A DNA stretch of 34,707 nucleotides from Paracoccaceae bacterium (GTDB taxonomy: Bacteria; Pseudomonadota; Alphaproteobacteria; Rhodobacterales; Rhodobacteraceae), in contig JABXIA010000101.1 in the NCBI GenBank assembly GCA_013373325.1, positions 1 through 34,707 on the forward strand, in the 5' to 3' direction. The position numbers and the translations under genes are program-made. Below the pieces are notes generated by a model. It was not told where the DNA came from and did no database searches. It saw only the letters and a list, made by a program, of their open reading frames with translations. The stretch's first letter is position 1, and every line of letters begins with the position of its first letter. Shown here piece after piece: positions 15,897 to 23,885 of the stretch.

Positions 15897-17189
15897 ATGA
15901 CCGACGCCCCGTCTTATGGGTTTGACACCTTGCAAATTCACGCCGGCGCCAAGCCGGACCCGGCCACCGGCGCACGGCAGACACCGATCTATCAATCCAC
16001 CGCCTATGTCTTCCGCGATGCCGAACACGCGGCCGCATTGTTCAACCTTCAGGAAGTCGGCTTCATCTATTCACGGCTGACCAACCCAACTGTTGCAGTC
16101 CTTCAGGAACGCCTGGCGACGCTGGAGGGCGGTGTTGGCGCGGTCTGCTGCTCCTCCGGCCACGCGGCGCAGATCATGGCGCTGTTCCCGCTGATGGGCC
16201 CGGGCTGCAACGTGGTGGCCTCGACCCGTCTTTACGGCGGCACCGTCACCCAGTTCAGCCAGACCATCAAGCGCTTCGGCTGGTCGGCGAAATTCGTCGA
16301 TACAGATGATCTGGACGCGGTGAAGGCCGCGATCGACGAGAACACCCGCGCGGTGTTCTGCGAATCTGTGGCCAACCCCGGCGGCTATGTGACCGATATC
16401 CGGTCGCTTGCTGACATCACCGATGGCGCGGGCATTCCGCTGATCGTCGACAACACATCTGCCACCCCGTACCTGTGCAACCCGATTTCCCAAGGCGCGA
16501 CGCTGGTGGTGCATTCGACAACCAAGTACCTGACTGGCAACGGCACCGTCACCGGGGGCTGTGTTATCGACAGCGGCCAGTTCGACTGGTCCGCGAACGA
16601 CAAGTTCCCGTCGCTGTCAGAGCCGGAAACCGCCTATCACGGCCTCAAGTTCCACGAAACCTTCGGCCCGCTGGCCTATACCTTCCACGGCATCGCAATC
16701 GGATTGCGCGATCTTGGCATGACGATGAACCCGCAGGCGGCGCATTACACGCTGATGGGAATCGAAACCCTGTCCCTCAGGATGCAGCGGCACTGCGAGA
16801 ACGCCCGCAAGGTGGCCGAGTGGCTGGAGAATGACAGCCGGGTTGAGTACGTCACCTATGCCGGGCTGCCCTCCTCCCCCTATTACGAGCGCGCCCAGGC
16901 CTGCTACCCCAAGGGCACTGGCGGTTTGTTCACCTTTGCCGTCAAGGGTGGCTATGAGGCCTGCGTCAAGCTGGTGGATTCGCTGGAGATTTTCAGCCAT
17001 GTAGCCAACCTCGGCGATACCCGCTCGCTAATCATCCACTCGGCTTCGACCACGCACCGGCAGCTGACCCCGGAGCAGCAGGAAGCAGCAGGTGCCGGTC
17101 CGAATGTGGTCCGGGTCTCCATCGGCATCGAAGATGCGGACGATCTTATCCGAGACCTGGATCAGGCACTGGCCCAAGCCTGCGGCTAA
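15897..17189 (+). CDS. metY: O-acetylhomoserine aminocarboxypropyltransferase/sulfhydrylase (Cys/Met metabolism PLP enzyme)
   Basis: YGFDTLQIHAGAKPDPATGARQTPIYQSTAYVF N-terminus; PLP-Lys region VVHSTTKYLTGNGTVTGG; SLIIHPAST-like SLIIHSASTTHRQL. Start ATG 15897. Confidence 0.88.
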   Translation: MTDAPSYGFDTLQIHAGAKPDPATGARQTPIYQSTAYVFRDAEHAAALFNLQEVGFIYSRLTNPTVAVLQERLATLEGGVGAVCCSSGHAAQIMALFPLMGPGCNVVASTRLYGGTVTQFSQTIKRFGWSAKFVDTDDLDAVKAAIDENTRAVFCESVANPGGYVTDIRSLADITDGAGIPLIVDNTSATPYLCNPISQGATLVVHSTTKYLTGNGTVTGGCVIDSGQFDWSANDKFPSLSEPETAYHGLKFHETFGPLAYTFHGIAIGLRDLGMTMNPQAAHYTLMGIETLSLRMQRHCENARKVAEWLENDSRVEYVTYAGLPSSPYYERAQACYPKGTGGLFTFAVKGGYEACVKLVDSLEIFSHVANLGDTRSLIIHSASTTHRQLTPEQQEAAGAGPNVVRVSIGIEDADDLIRDLDQALAQACG

Positions 17190-17208
17190 GGCCTGCCCCA
17201 CCTTAAAG

Positions 17209-17240
17209 GAAAGGCCGGGCACCCCGCCCGGCCTTTCTTC
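17209..17240 (+). terminator. Rho-independent terminator after the metY-type gene
   Basis: gaaaggccgggc (17209-17220) / gcccggcctttc (17226-17237), perfect 12-bp stem with 5-nt loop, followed by ttcgttt. Confidence 0.85.
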
Positions 17241-17248
17241 GTTTGATG

Positions 17249-17968
17249 TTACTCGCTGCCCGGCACAGTCATGTCGAACACAACCGAGACATTGTGGGTA
17301 AAACTCAGTTCCCCGGCCTCAATCGGCATCGCGTCGCTGCGGGCCATTTCCATGGCCATCATCGGACGGCCGCCGCCGCCGCCATGCTCTGTGATAGAGC
17401 GCACCGGGCCCAGTTCCATGCCAGCAGCATCCGCCAGCTGCTGGGCTTTGCGGATGGCATCTTTAACCGCCTCGCCGCGGATCTGGTCAATCACTGCGGC
17501 GGGATCAGACACCGCGAAACTCAAGCCCTGGAACCGGTTCGCTCCTGCAGCCAGAACCTTGTCCAGAACCGGTCCCAGACCATCCAGATCCCGGACCCGC
17601 ACCATCAGCGTGTTCGAGGCCTCGAAACCGGTAATCTCGCGCCTCCCGCCGCTGTCATAGGAACGGTCCTGCGACCATACAGGGCGCATGGATATCTGCT
17701 GGGTCTGCATGTCCTCGGCGGCGATGCCGCCCTCCTTGAGCCGGGTGATCACCGCCCCCATGGATTGTGAGACTGCAGCCATGGCGGCAGCGGCTTCCTC
17801 GGCCTCCTCCGTCACGCCCAGGGTGATCGTTGCCAGTTCAGGCGGCACTTGCAGGGTGCTTTCACCGTTTACGGTAATCTGGCGCGGCGGCACGGTTTCG
17901 CTTGCGGCCAGAGCGCTTGCGCTCATCGACAGCATCAGCGCCGCTGCCAGAAGTTTCTTTGCCTTCAT
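17249..17968 (-). CDS. SIMPL domain (DUF541) periplasmic protein
   Basis: Signal peptide MKAKKLLAAALMLSMSASALA; ITVNGESTLQVPPELATITLGVTEEAEEAAAAMAAVSQSMGAVITRLKEGGI is typical of the SIMPL/DUF541 family. Confidence 0.88.
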   Translation of the reverse strand: MKAKKLLAAALMLSMSASALAASETVPPRQITVNGESTLQVPPELATITLGVTEEAEEAAAAMAAVSQSMGAVITRLKEGGIAAEDMQTQQISMRPVWSQDRSYDSGGRREITGFEASNTLMVRVRDLDGLGPVLDKVLAAGANRFQGLSFAVSDPAAVIDQIRGEAVKDAIRKAQQLADAAGMELGPVRSITEHGGGGGRPMMAMEMARSDAMPIEAGELSFTHNVSVVFDMTVPGSE

Positions 17969-18119
17969 GCTGAAAAAGCTCCTTTTCCGAATGCCCTTTA
18001 GATGGGGACGGCAAACCGCCGCCCGCAAGAGCCAGAAGATGTCTTTTCCTTTAACTCGGCAGGTTCCTGCTTTAAGGTCCGCAGCAAAACACCGGGCGCG
18101 CTATGCGCCCCCGGGCAGT

Positions 18120-20633
18120 ATGGATTTGGATGGTTTGACCCAAAGCATGAAACCGGCCTTTGCTCTTTCGCTTTCCGCCGACGGGATCGCATTGATCTAC
18201 CGCGCAGAGGACGGCTGGAGGAGCGTTGCCAGCACTCCATTTGACACAGAGGACCTTCCCGCCGCATTGGCCGCAATCCGGGCTGATGCTCTGCGGCTGG
18301 CGCCGGACGGGATTTACAGCAAGCTGATCCTGCCCAATGACCAGATCCGGTATCTGAGCATTGAAACCGGCGGCCTGCCCGCCGGAGAACGGATCGCGGC
18401 GGCACGGCAGGCGCTGGAAGGCGCCACACCTTATCCGGTGGACGAACTGGCCTTTGATGTTTGCGCTGACGGCAGTGTAACCCATGTGGCCGCAGTGGCG
18501 CTGGAAACGCTGGATGAGGCCGAGACATTTGCGGTTGAGCATGGTTTCGGGCCTGTCAGTTTCGTGGCGGTGCCAGAAGACGGCGGTTTCCAGGGGGAGC
18601 CGTTCTTTGGCACCACCCGGGCGATCCGGGGCACCGAGGTTGAACCAGATAATACGGCGGTCAAGGCAATCGGTGCTGTTCAGCTGCCCGATCCTGCACC
18701 AGCCAGTGACGTTGAAGACCAGGCTGCTACACCTGAGGCTGAAGAAGCCCTCATCCCTGCCCCCCCTTCCGAGGAAGCGGCAGCACCAGATGAAACATCT
18801 GGCGCTGACGAGAAACCGGGCACCCCGAAAACGCTCCCCAGGCAGGAACGGCCGGCAACACCCGGAGACGTTGCATCCGTGCAGCCAGTCCCCGCTGCAA
18901 TGCCAGCAGGCGTGCCGCCCGCTCCGCCTGGCGTTTCCGAAGCCGACAGCGCTCCTGCCCCGGCGGCCGCAAAGCCGGATACGCCAGAAAACACAAGCCT
19001 CCAGGCGCAGTCGGACGTGCAAGGGAGCGGGAAAAATTCTTCTGCCGGGCCGCTGCCTGCGGCGAAACCAGGGCCCTTGGTCCTGACTGACAGAAGTCCA
19101 AGCGCTGCAAAACCTGCAGCGGTGAAAGCGCTGGGACCGGCAAATGCCAATCCCGCAGAGGAAAAGGCCGGACCGGCACGAACGATTCCACCCGCTCCAG
19201 CCGCCTTGCGCGCCCCGCCCCCTGCCGCACCGGCCCCGCGACCCAAAACTGCACCGGATCGCAAGGCTGCAGCTGGCGGCAAACGGCGCTCGTTCGGCCT
19301 TGTTCTGACAGCCGCGCTGCTTGCGGCGGCAGTTACTGCCTGGGCGCTGCTGCGCGAGGACGGTTTTCTTGCCGCGCTGACGGAAACAGGCAGCGACCTT
19401 TCCCCTGCCCCCGCCATCAGCAGCAGCGAAACCGCTTCCCCCCAGCATTCCGGCACAACCGGAACTGCAGAGGAAATCGCACCGCAAGTCAGCGTGCTGG
19501 CGGATCAGCCGGACCCTGTGCTCGCCGATGCCGGTCTCCCCGAGGCCAGCGGTGCGGATGCAGCTCCCACGGCCGAAGATGAAGCCGCTGCTGATGGCGT
19601 CGAACCGCCTGAAGAAGGAACCGCCACAGCTTTCCTGGAACCGGAAGCCCTTCAGCCTGGTGCCGCGGACACGCCCGTGTCCGCCGAACCGGATGAACTG
19701 GCCCTGGCCGCGCGCTACGCGGCGACCGGTGTCTGGCCAGTGGCGCCGGAGCTGGACGGCATCCCGGCAGCTGCCGGTCTGGATGAACTTTACACCGCGT
19801 CCGTCGACCGCACCGAGTTTGCCGCTGACGCCGTGGCCCTGCCGGACCCCCGGTCCTATGATCAGGATGACGCGCCGGCGGCTGTTGCGTCCCCTGCCGC
19901 GGCAGGGTCAGCCTTTGATCTGGACGCACGCGGTCTGGTCAAGGCAACACCGGAAGGGGCGCTCAATCCTGATGGCATCACGGTTTACCTGGGCCGCCCT
20001 GGCAAGGTACCGCCGCCCGCGCCGGACCGCAGCGACCCGGCTGCCGAAGCGCTGGCAGAAGAAGTCGCCCGAAATCAGGTACTTTCACGCAAACGGCCCA
20101 AGGCGCGCCCGTCTGATCTGGCGGAACAGGTGGAACGGGCTCAGAATGGCGGCCTCAGCCGCGCCGAACTGGCCAGCCTGCGTCCGCGCCACCGTCCCGC
20201 AAGCCTGAAACCGGCAGAAGAAGAGCTACCGGTCACTGCGCAGGCCATCGCGTCCTCAGTCGTGCCACGCGGCCGCCCTGCCAATTTTGCCAATCTGGTC
20301 GACCGCGCCCGCCGCAACGCACAAAACCAAGTGCAGGCTGCTGCTGCTGTTCCCGCCGCCGCAGCCGCAACGCCGCCGCGCATTCCGACCAGCGCCTCTG
20401 TCGCCCGGCGCGCCACCGTCAACAATGCAATCAACCTGCGCAAGCTGAACCTGATTGGCGTCTATGGCACAGCAGCCAACCGCCGCGCCCTGGTGCGCCT
20501 GCCCTCAGGCCGCTACAAGAAGGTGCAGGTTGGCGACCGCATCGACGGCGGCCGGGTGATCGCCATTGGCGAAAGCCAGCTCCAGTATCAGAAAGGTGGC
20601 CGCAACCGCACTCTGACAATGCCCAAGAGCTAA
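18120..20633 (+). CDS. Large single-TM Pro/Ala-rich protein with an N-terminal globular domain and a PilP/GspC-like C-terminal domain (function unknown)
   Basis: ORF 17688..20633; the upstream part overlaps the SIMPL gene and its promoter region, so the start is probably ATG 18120 or 18147 (MKPAFALSLSADGIALIYR). One TM (SFGLVLTAALLAAAVTAWALL) between disordered P/A/E-rich linkers. C-terminus LNLIGVYGTAANRRALVRLPSGRYKKVQVGDRIDGGRVIAIGESQLQYQKGGRNRTLTMP. Confidence 0.75.
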   Translation: MDLDGLTQSMKPAFALSLSADGIALIYRAEDGWRSVASTPFDTEDLPAALAAIRADALRLAPDGIYSKLILPNDQIRYLSIETGGLPAGERIAAARQALEGATPYPVDELAFDVCADGSVTHVAAVALETLDEAETFAVEHGFGPVSFVAVPEDGGFQGEPFFGTTRAIRGTEVEPDNTAVKAIGAVQLPDPAPASDVEDQAATPEAEEALIPAPPSEEAAAPDETSGADEKPGTPKTLPRQERPATPGDVASVQPVPAAMPAGVPPAPPGVSEADSAPAPAAAKPDTPENTSLQAQSDVQGSGKNSSAGPLPAAKPGPLVLTDRSPSAAKPAAVKALGPANANPAEEKAGPARTIPPAPAALRAPPPAAPAPRPKTAPDRKAAAGGKRRSFGLVLTAALLAAAVTAWALLREDGFLAALTETGSDLSPAPAISSSETASPQHSGTTGTAEEIAPQVSVLADQPDPVLADAGLPEASGADAAPTAEDEAAADGVEPPEEGTATAFLEPEALQPGAADTPVSAEPDELALAARYAATGVWPVAPELDGIPAAAGLDELYTASVDRTEFAADAVALPDPRSYDQDDAPAAVASPAAAGSAFDLDARGLVKATPEGALNPDGITVYLGRPGKVPPPAPDRSDPAAEALAEEVARNQVLSRKRPKARPSDLAEQVERAQNGGLSRAELASLRPRHRPASLKPAEEELPVTAQAIASSVVPRGRPANFANLVDRARRNAQNQVQAAAAVPAAAAATPPRIPTSASVARRATVNNAINLRKLNLIGVYGTAANRRALVRLPSGRYKKVQVGDRIDGGRVIAIGESQLQYQKGGRNRTLTMPKS

Positions 20634-20746
20634 AGCGCGCAGATCAGTCCAGGACGTTTAGAGAGCGGAAGCCGCACAGCCCTGCTGCGCGGCAAGCACC
20701 GGCCCAATTGCCCCCTTGCTGTCGCCATTACGGGTAAATCCCAGCT

Positions 20747-20779
20747 AAAAAAGCCGGACCTGCACGACAGACCCGGCTC
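20747..20779 (-). terminator. Rho-independent terminator downstream of hppD (minus strand)
   Basis: On the minus strand agccgggtc...ggtccggct is followed by tttttt; the A-run is at about 20747-20752 on the plus strand. Confidence 0.65.
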
Positions 20780-20800
20780 AATCATGTCCTCAGCCTGCGC

Positions 20801-21901
20801 TTATTCCGCTGCCTGGATCTCGCCGCTTTCGATCTGCTCACGCTCGATCGATTCAAATAGCGCCTTGAAGTTACCCTCTCCGAAGCCGTCATCGCCCTTG
20901 CGCTGGATGAACTCAAAGAAGATCGGCCCGATCACGGTTTTCGAGAAGATCTGCAGTAGGATGCGGGTCTCGCCGCCGTCCACCACACCTTCGCCGTCGA
21001 TCAGAATGCCGTGTTTTTTCATCCGGTCCAACGGCTCATCATGGCCGTGCACCCGCTCCTTGGACAACTCGTAATAGGTGTCGTTCGGGCCGGGCATGAA
21101 CTTCAGGCCCTTTTCGGCAATCGCATCGGTGCTGGCATAGATGTCTTCTGTGCCGACTGCGATGTGCTGGATACCTTCGCCATTGTATTTCTTGAGGTAG
21201 GACACGATCTGGCCGGTCTCACCGCGGTCTTCGTTGATCGGGATCCGGATCCGGCCGCAGGGCGAGGTCAGCGCGCGGCTGAACAGGCCGGTGTACTTGC
21301 CCTGGATATCAAAGAAACGGATCTCCTTGAAGTTGAACAGCTCCTCGTAGAACTTGAACCACTTGTCCATGTTGCCCTTGTAGACATTGTGAGTCAGGTG
21401 ATCGAGGTAGTAGAAGCCGTCGCCGCGCGGCTTGGATTGCTTCAGCCACTCAAACTCCTCGTTGTAGGGCGAGGTGTCATAATACTGGTCGATGAAGTAG
21501 ATCAGAGAACCGCCAATACCCTTGATGGCCGGCACGTTCATGACCTTTCCCGGGCCTTCATAAGCTTCCGCGCCTTTGGACACGGCATGTTCAAACGCCT
21601 TTTGCGCATCAGCAACCCGCCATCCCATCGCAGGGGCGCAGGGGCCATGTTCGTCCACAAATTTAGCGGCAAAGCTCTCCGGGTCAGCATTCAGGATGTA
21701 GGTGACATCCCCCTGCTGCCATAGTTCCACCAGCGGCTGGCCCTTGCGGTGGCCCGTCAGTTCGTAACCCATGCGGGCAAACAGTGCCCGAAGTTCAGCC
21801 GGTTCCGGGCTGGCAAACTCAACAAATTCAAAGCCATCCGTGCCCGCCGGGTTTTCCGGCGTGATCTCGGACTTGGGGGCGTTGTGTGGAAAAGGACCCA
21901 T
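20801..21901 (-). CDS. hppD: 4-hydroxyphenylpyruvate dioxygenase
   Basis: 366 aa; DGFEFVEFASPEPAELRALFARMGYE; YYLDHLTHNVYKGNMDKWFKFYEELFNFKEIRFFDIQGKYTGLFSRAL; IQHIAVGTEDIY. Family-specific metal-ligand regions present. Confidence 0.95.
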   Translation of the reverse strand: MGPFPHNAPKSEITPENPAGTDGFEFVEFASPEPAELRALFARMGYELTGHRKGQPLVELWQQGDVTYILNADPESFAAKFVDEHGPCAPAMGWRVADAQKAFEHAVSKGAEAYEGPGKVMNVPAIKGIGGSLIYFIDQYYDTSPYNEEFEWLKQSKPRGDGFYYLDHLTHNVYKGNMDKWFKFYEELFNFKEIRFFDIQGKYTGLFSRALTSPCGRIRIPINEDRGETGQIVSYLKKYNGEGIQHIAVGTEDIYASTDAIAEKGLKFMPGPNDTYYELSKERVHGHDEPLDRMKKHGILIDGEGVVDGGETRILLQIFSKTVIGPIFFEFIQRKGDDGFGEGNFKALFESIEREQIESGEIQAAE

Positions 21902-21937
21902 AGCGCGTCTCCTTCATGTCATTCGGGACAATGTGAT

Positions 21938-21952
21938 TTCTTGAATCAAGAA
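21938..21952. promoter_or_regulatory. Perfect 15-bp palindrome in the hppD/lrp divergent promoter region
   Basis: TTCTTGAATCAAGAA (7-1-7). Confidence 0.55.
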
Positions 21953-22003
21953 TACCGCATTCACGATGCAGGATTTCCGCATAGTTTCGCATCAAACGAT
22001 TGA

Positions 22004-22026
22004 ATTGTGCGTAGCTTACGCGCAAT
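22004..22026. promoter_or_regulatory. 23-bp imperfect palindrome, candidate Lrp/AsnC operator
   Basis: ATTGTGCGTA-gct-TACGCGCAAT, 9 of 10 arm positions match, just upstream of the Lrp-type gene. Confidence 0.6.
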
Positions 22027-22052
22027 GATCGTCAAAACAGGAGAAATCACGC

Positions 22053-22508
22053 ATGCTTGATCCAACCGACACCAAGCTGCTCGCAGCCTTGCAGAGGAAC
22101 GCGCACCTCACAGCTCAGGAATTGGGTGAACTGCTGAACTTGTCACCAAGCCAGGCCGGGCGGCGGCGGCAGCGGCTGGAGGCTGAGGGCTTCATCGAAG
22201 GCTATGCCGCCCGGCTGAGTCCGGCCAAGCTAGGGCTGGCGGTCCAGGGATTTGTGCAAGTTCATCTCAGCAGCCACGGGCCGGAACAGTCGAAGGGATT
22301 CGCGCGTCTGGTGGCCAGCCAGCCGGAAATCACTTCGGCCTGGACCATGACCGGCGAGGCCGATTACCTGCTGCGAGTCTACTGTACTGACCTGCAGGCG
22401 CTGAACACGCTGATCCACGAGATTCTGCTGCCCCATCCCGGCGTCGCGCGGGTTCAGAGCCAAATCGTGATGGCACAATTAAAACGGGATGCGCCGCTCC
22501 CAACTTAA
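22053..22508 (+). CDS. Lrp/AsnC-family transcriptional regulator
   Basis: LDPTDTKLLAALQRNAHLTAQELGELLNLSPSQAGRRRQRLEAEGFIEGYAARLSPAKLGLAVQGFVQV, the classic Lrp HTH and RAM domain. Confidence 0.95.
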   Translation: MLDPTDTKLLAALQRNAHLTAQELGELLNLSPSQAGRRRQRLEAEGFIEGYAARLSPAKLGLAVQGFVQVHLSSHGPEQSKGFARLVASQPEITSAWTMTGEADYLLRVYCTDLQALNTLIHEILLPHPGVARVQSQIVMAQLKRDAPLPT

Positions 22509-22575
22509 CCAGCTGGGAAGGAATTGGAGGTATTGGTGAACCGACGATTTATGTAATCCAAAGTGGAACTGTTCC

Positions 22576-23796
22576 GTGTCTTTTGTAGACCGCCGTGTTG
22601 AACCCCGCCCAACCAGCGGCGAGGCCCCGTTTGGCCTCAATGAGGTGTTTTTCTCACGAACTGACAGCCGTGGGGTGATCCGCGCCGGAAACTATGTCTT
22701 CCGCCGCGTTGGGGCCTACCCCTGGGAAGAATTGATCGGTGCGCCGCACAAGGTGATCCGGCATCCGGATATGCCCAAGGGCGTGTTTTCGCTGTTCTGG
22801 GACACCATCCAGCGCGGCGAAAGCATAGGCGCTTACGTCAAGAACAAGTCCAAGGACGGGCTGTACTACTGGGTGTTCGCCGTGGTGGTCCCGTGCCAGG
22901 ACGGCTATCTGTCGGCCCGCATCAAACCCAGCAGCAAGCTGTTTGATGAGGTGCGCGGCCTCTATGCCAAGATGCTGAAGCGTGAAAAAGAAGAAGGTGT
23001 CAAGCCGGAGGAAAGCGCCCAGCACCTGCTCGACTGGCTCAAAAGCCAGGGCTACGAAAACTACCATCAGTTTGCGGCCCACGCCCTCAGCCAGGAACTG
23101 ATCGCGCGGGATAAGGGACTGGGAAACCAGGTTCATGCCCGGATTCAAGAGCTGACAAGCATGCTGCAGGACGCCGAAAAACTGGCTGAGGAAACCGATG
23201 GGCTGATTGCGGATTTCGATGCCATGCACACCATTCCGCACAACTTGCGGGTGCTGGCCTCCCGCATCGAGCCTTCGGGCGGCCCCGTCACGGTCCTGTC
23301 CCAGAACTATGGCGCCATGTCCCGGCAGATGTCCGATTGGTTCGGCGCCCACGTGATGGGTGAGAACAGCAACTTTGCCAAGATCAAATCCTCCGTGAAC
23401 GACAGCCTGTTTGTCGAGGGAATGGCCCGCATCCTGATCGAGTGCGACACACAACTCCAGAAGGAGCGCCGTGACCTGGGCGAAGCTGATATGGAGACGG
23501 AGCGCAAGATCCTTGGCGACCTGGTCAAGCAGCAAGTCAAGCGCTCAGAAGACGGCATGAAGGAAGTGGATGAGGAAGCTGCGCGCATAACCGGCGCCTG
23601 CCAGATCATGCACCGTCATTTCCTGGGTCTCAGTTCAACCCGGGTTCTGCTCAAGATCGAAAGCGCGCGGCTGACTGATTCCGGGGAGACCCTGGCCGAT
23701 ATCATCGACCAGCTCGGCGGCTTCCAGGAACGGATCTCCCGGCGGCTGGACCGGATCGCAAGCCTCAGCGAAGACATCCGCATGCTGGAGCAGTAG
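22576..23796 (+). CDS. Cytoplasmic PAS-domain protein with a helical, MCP-like C-terminal region
   Basis: GTG start. Aer-type PAS: NEVFFSRTDSRGVIRAGNYVFRRVGAYPWEELIGAPHKVIRHPDMPKGVFSLFWDTIQRGESIGAYVKNKSKDGLYYWVFAVVVPCQDGYLS. Long helical C-terminus, no TM segment seen. Confidence 0.85.
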   Translation: MSFVDRRVEPRPTSGEAPFGLNEVFFSRTDSRGVIRAGNYVFRRVGAYPWEELIGAPHKVIRHPDMPKGVFSLFWDTIQRGESIGAYVKNKSKDGLYYWVFAVVVPCQDGYLSARIKPSSKLFDEVRGLYAKMLKREKEEGVKPEESAQHLLDWLKSQGYENYHQFAAHALSQELIARDKGLGNQVHARIQELTSMLQDAEKLAEETDGLIADFDAMHTIPHNLRVLASRIEPSGGPVTVLSQNYGAMSRQMSDWFGAHVMGENSNFAKIKSSVNDSLFVEGMARILIECDTQLQKERRDLGEADMETERKILGDLVKQQVKRSEDGMKEVDEEAARITGACQIMHRHFLGLSSTRVLLKIESARLTDSGETLADIIDQLGGFQERISRRLDRIASLSEDIRMLEQ

Positions 23797-23885
23797 CGCC
23801 CCGCAGGCGCTCATTTGCCATAACAGCCAGCCCTGCCGCTGCAAAGCCATTGCCAAGGCACCGGCAGGCTTGCGATACGTGTTTT

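Noticed and set aside
17688-18119. N-terminal 144-aa extension of ORF 17688..20633
   Set aside because: It overlaps the start of the minus-strand SIMPL gene and its upstream region; the extension is low complexity and the likely start is 18120 or 18147.
18072-19487. 471-aa minus-strand ORF (Cys/Arg/Gly-rich) antisense to the bitopic Pro-rich protein
   Set aside because: Composition is typical of the reverse complement of Ala/Pro-rich coding sequence; no motif or ribosome-binding context.
19800-20450. Repeated short Ala/Pro/Arg codons considered as a tandem repeat or CRISPR-like array
   Set aside because: No regular repeat/spacer periodicity; this is low-complexity coding sequence.
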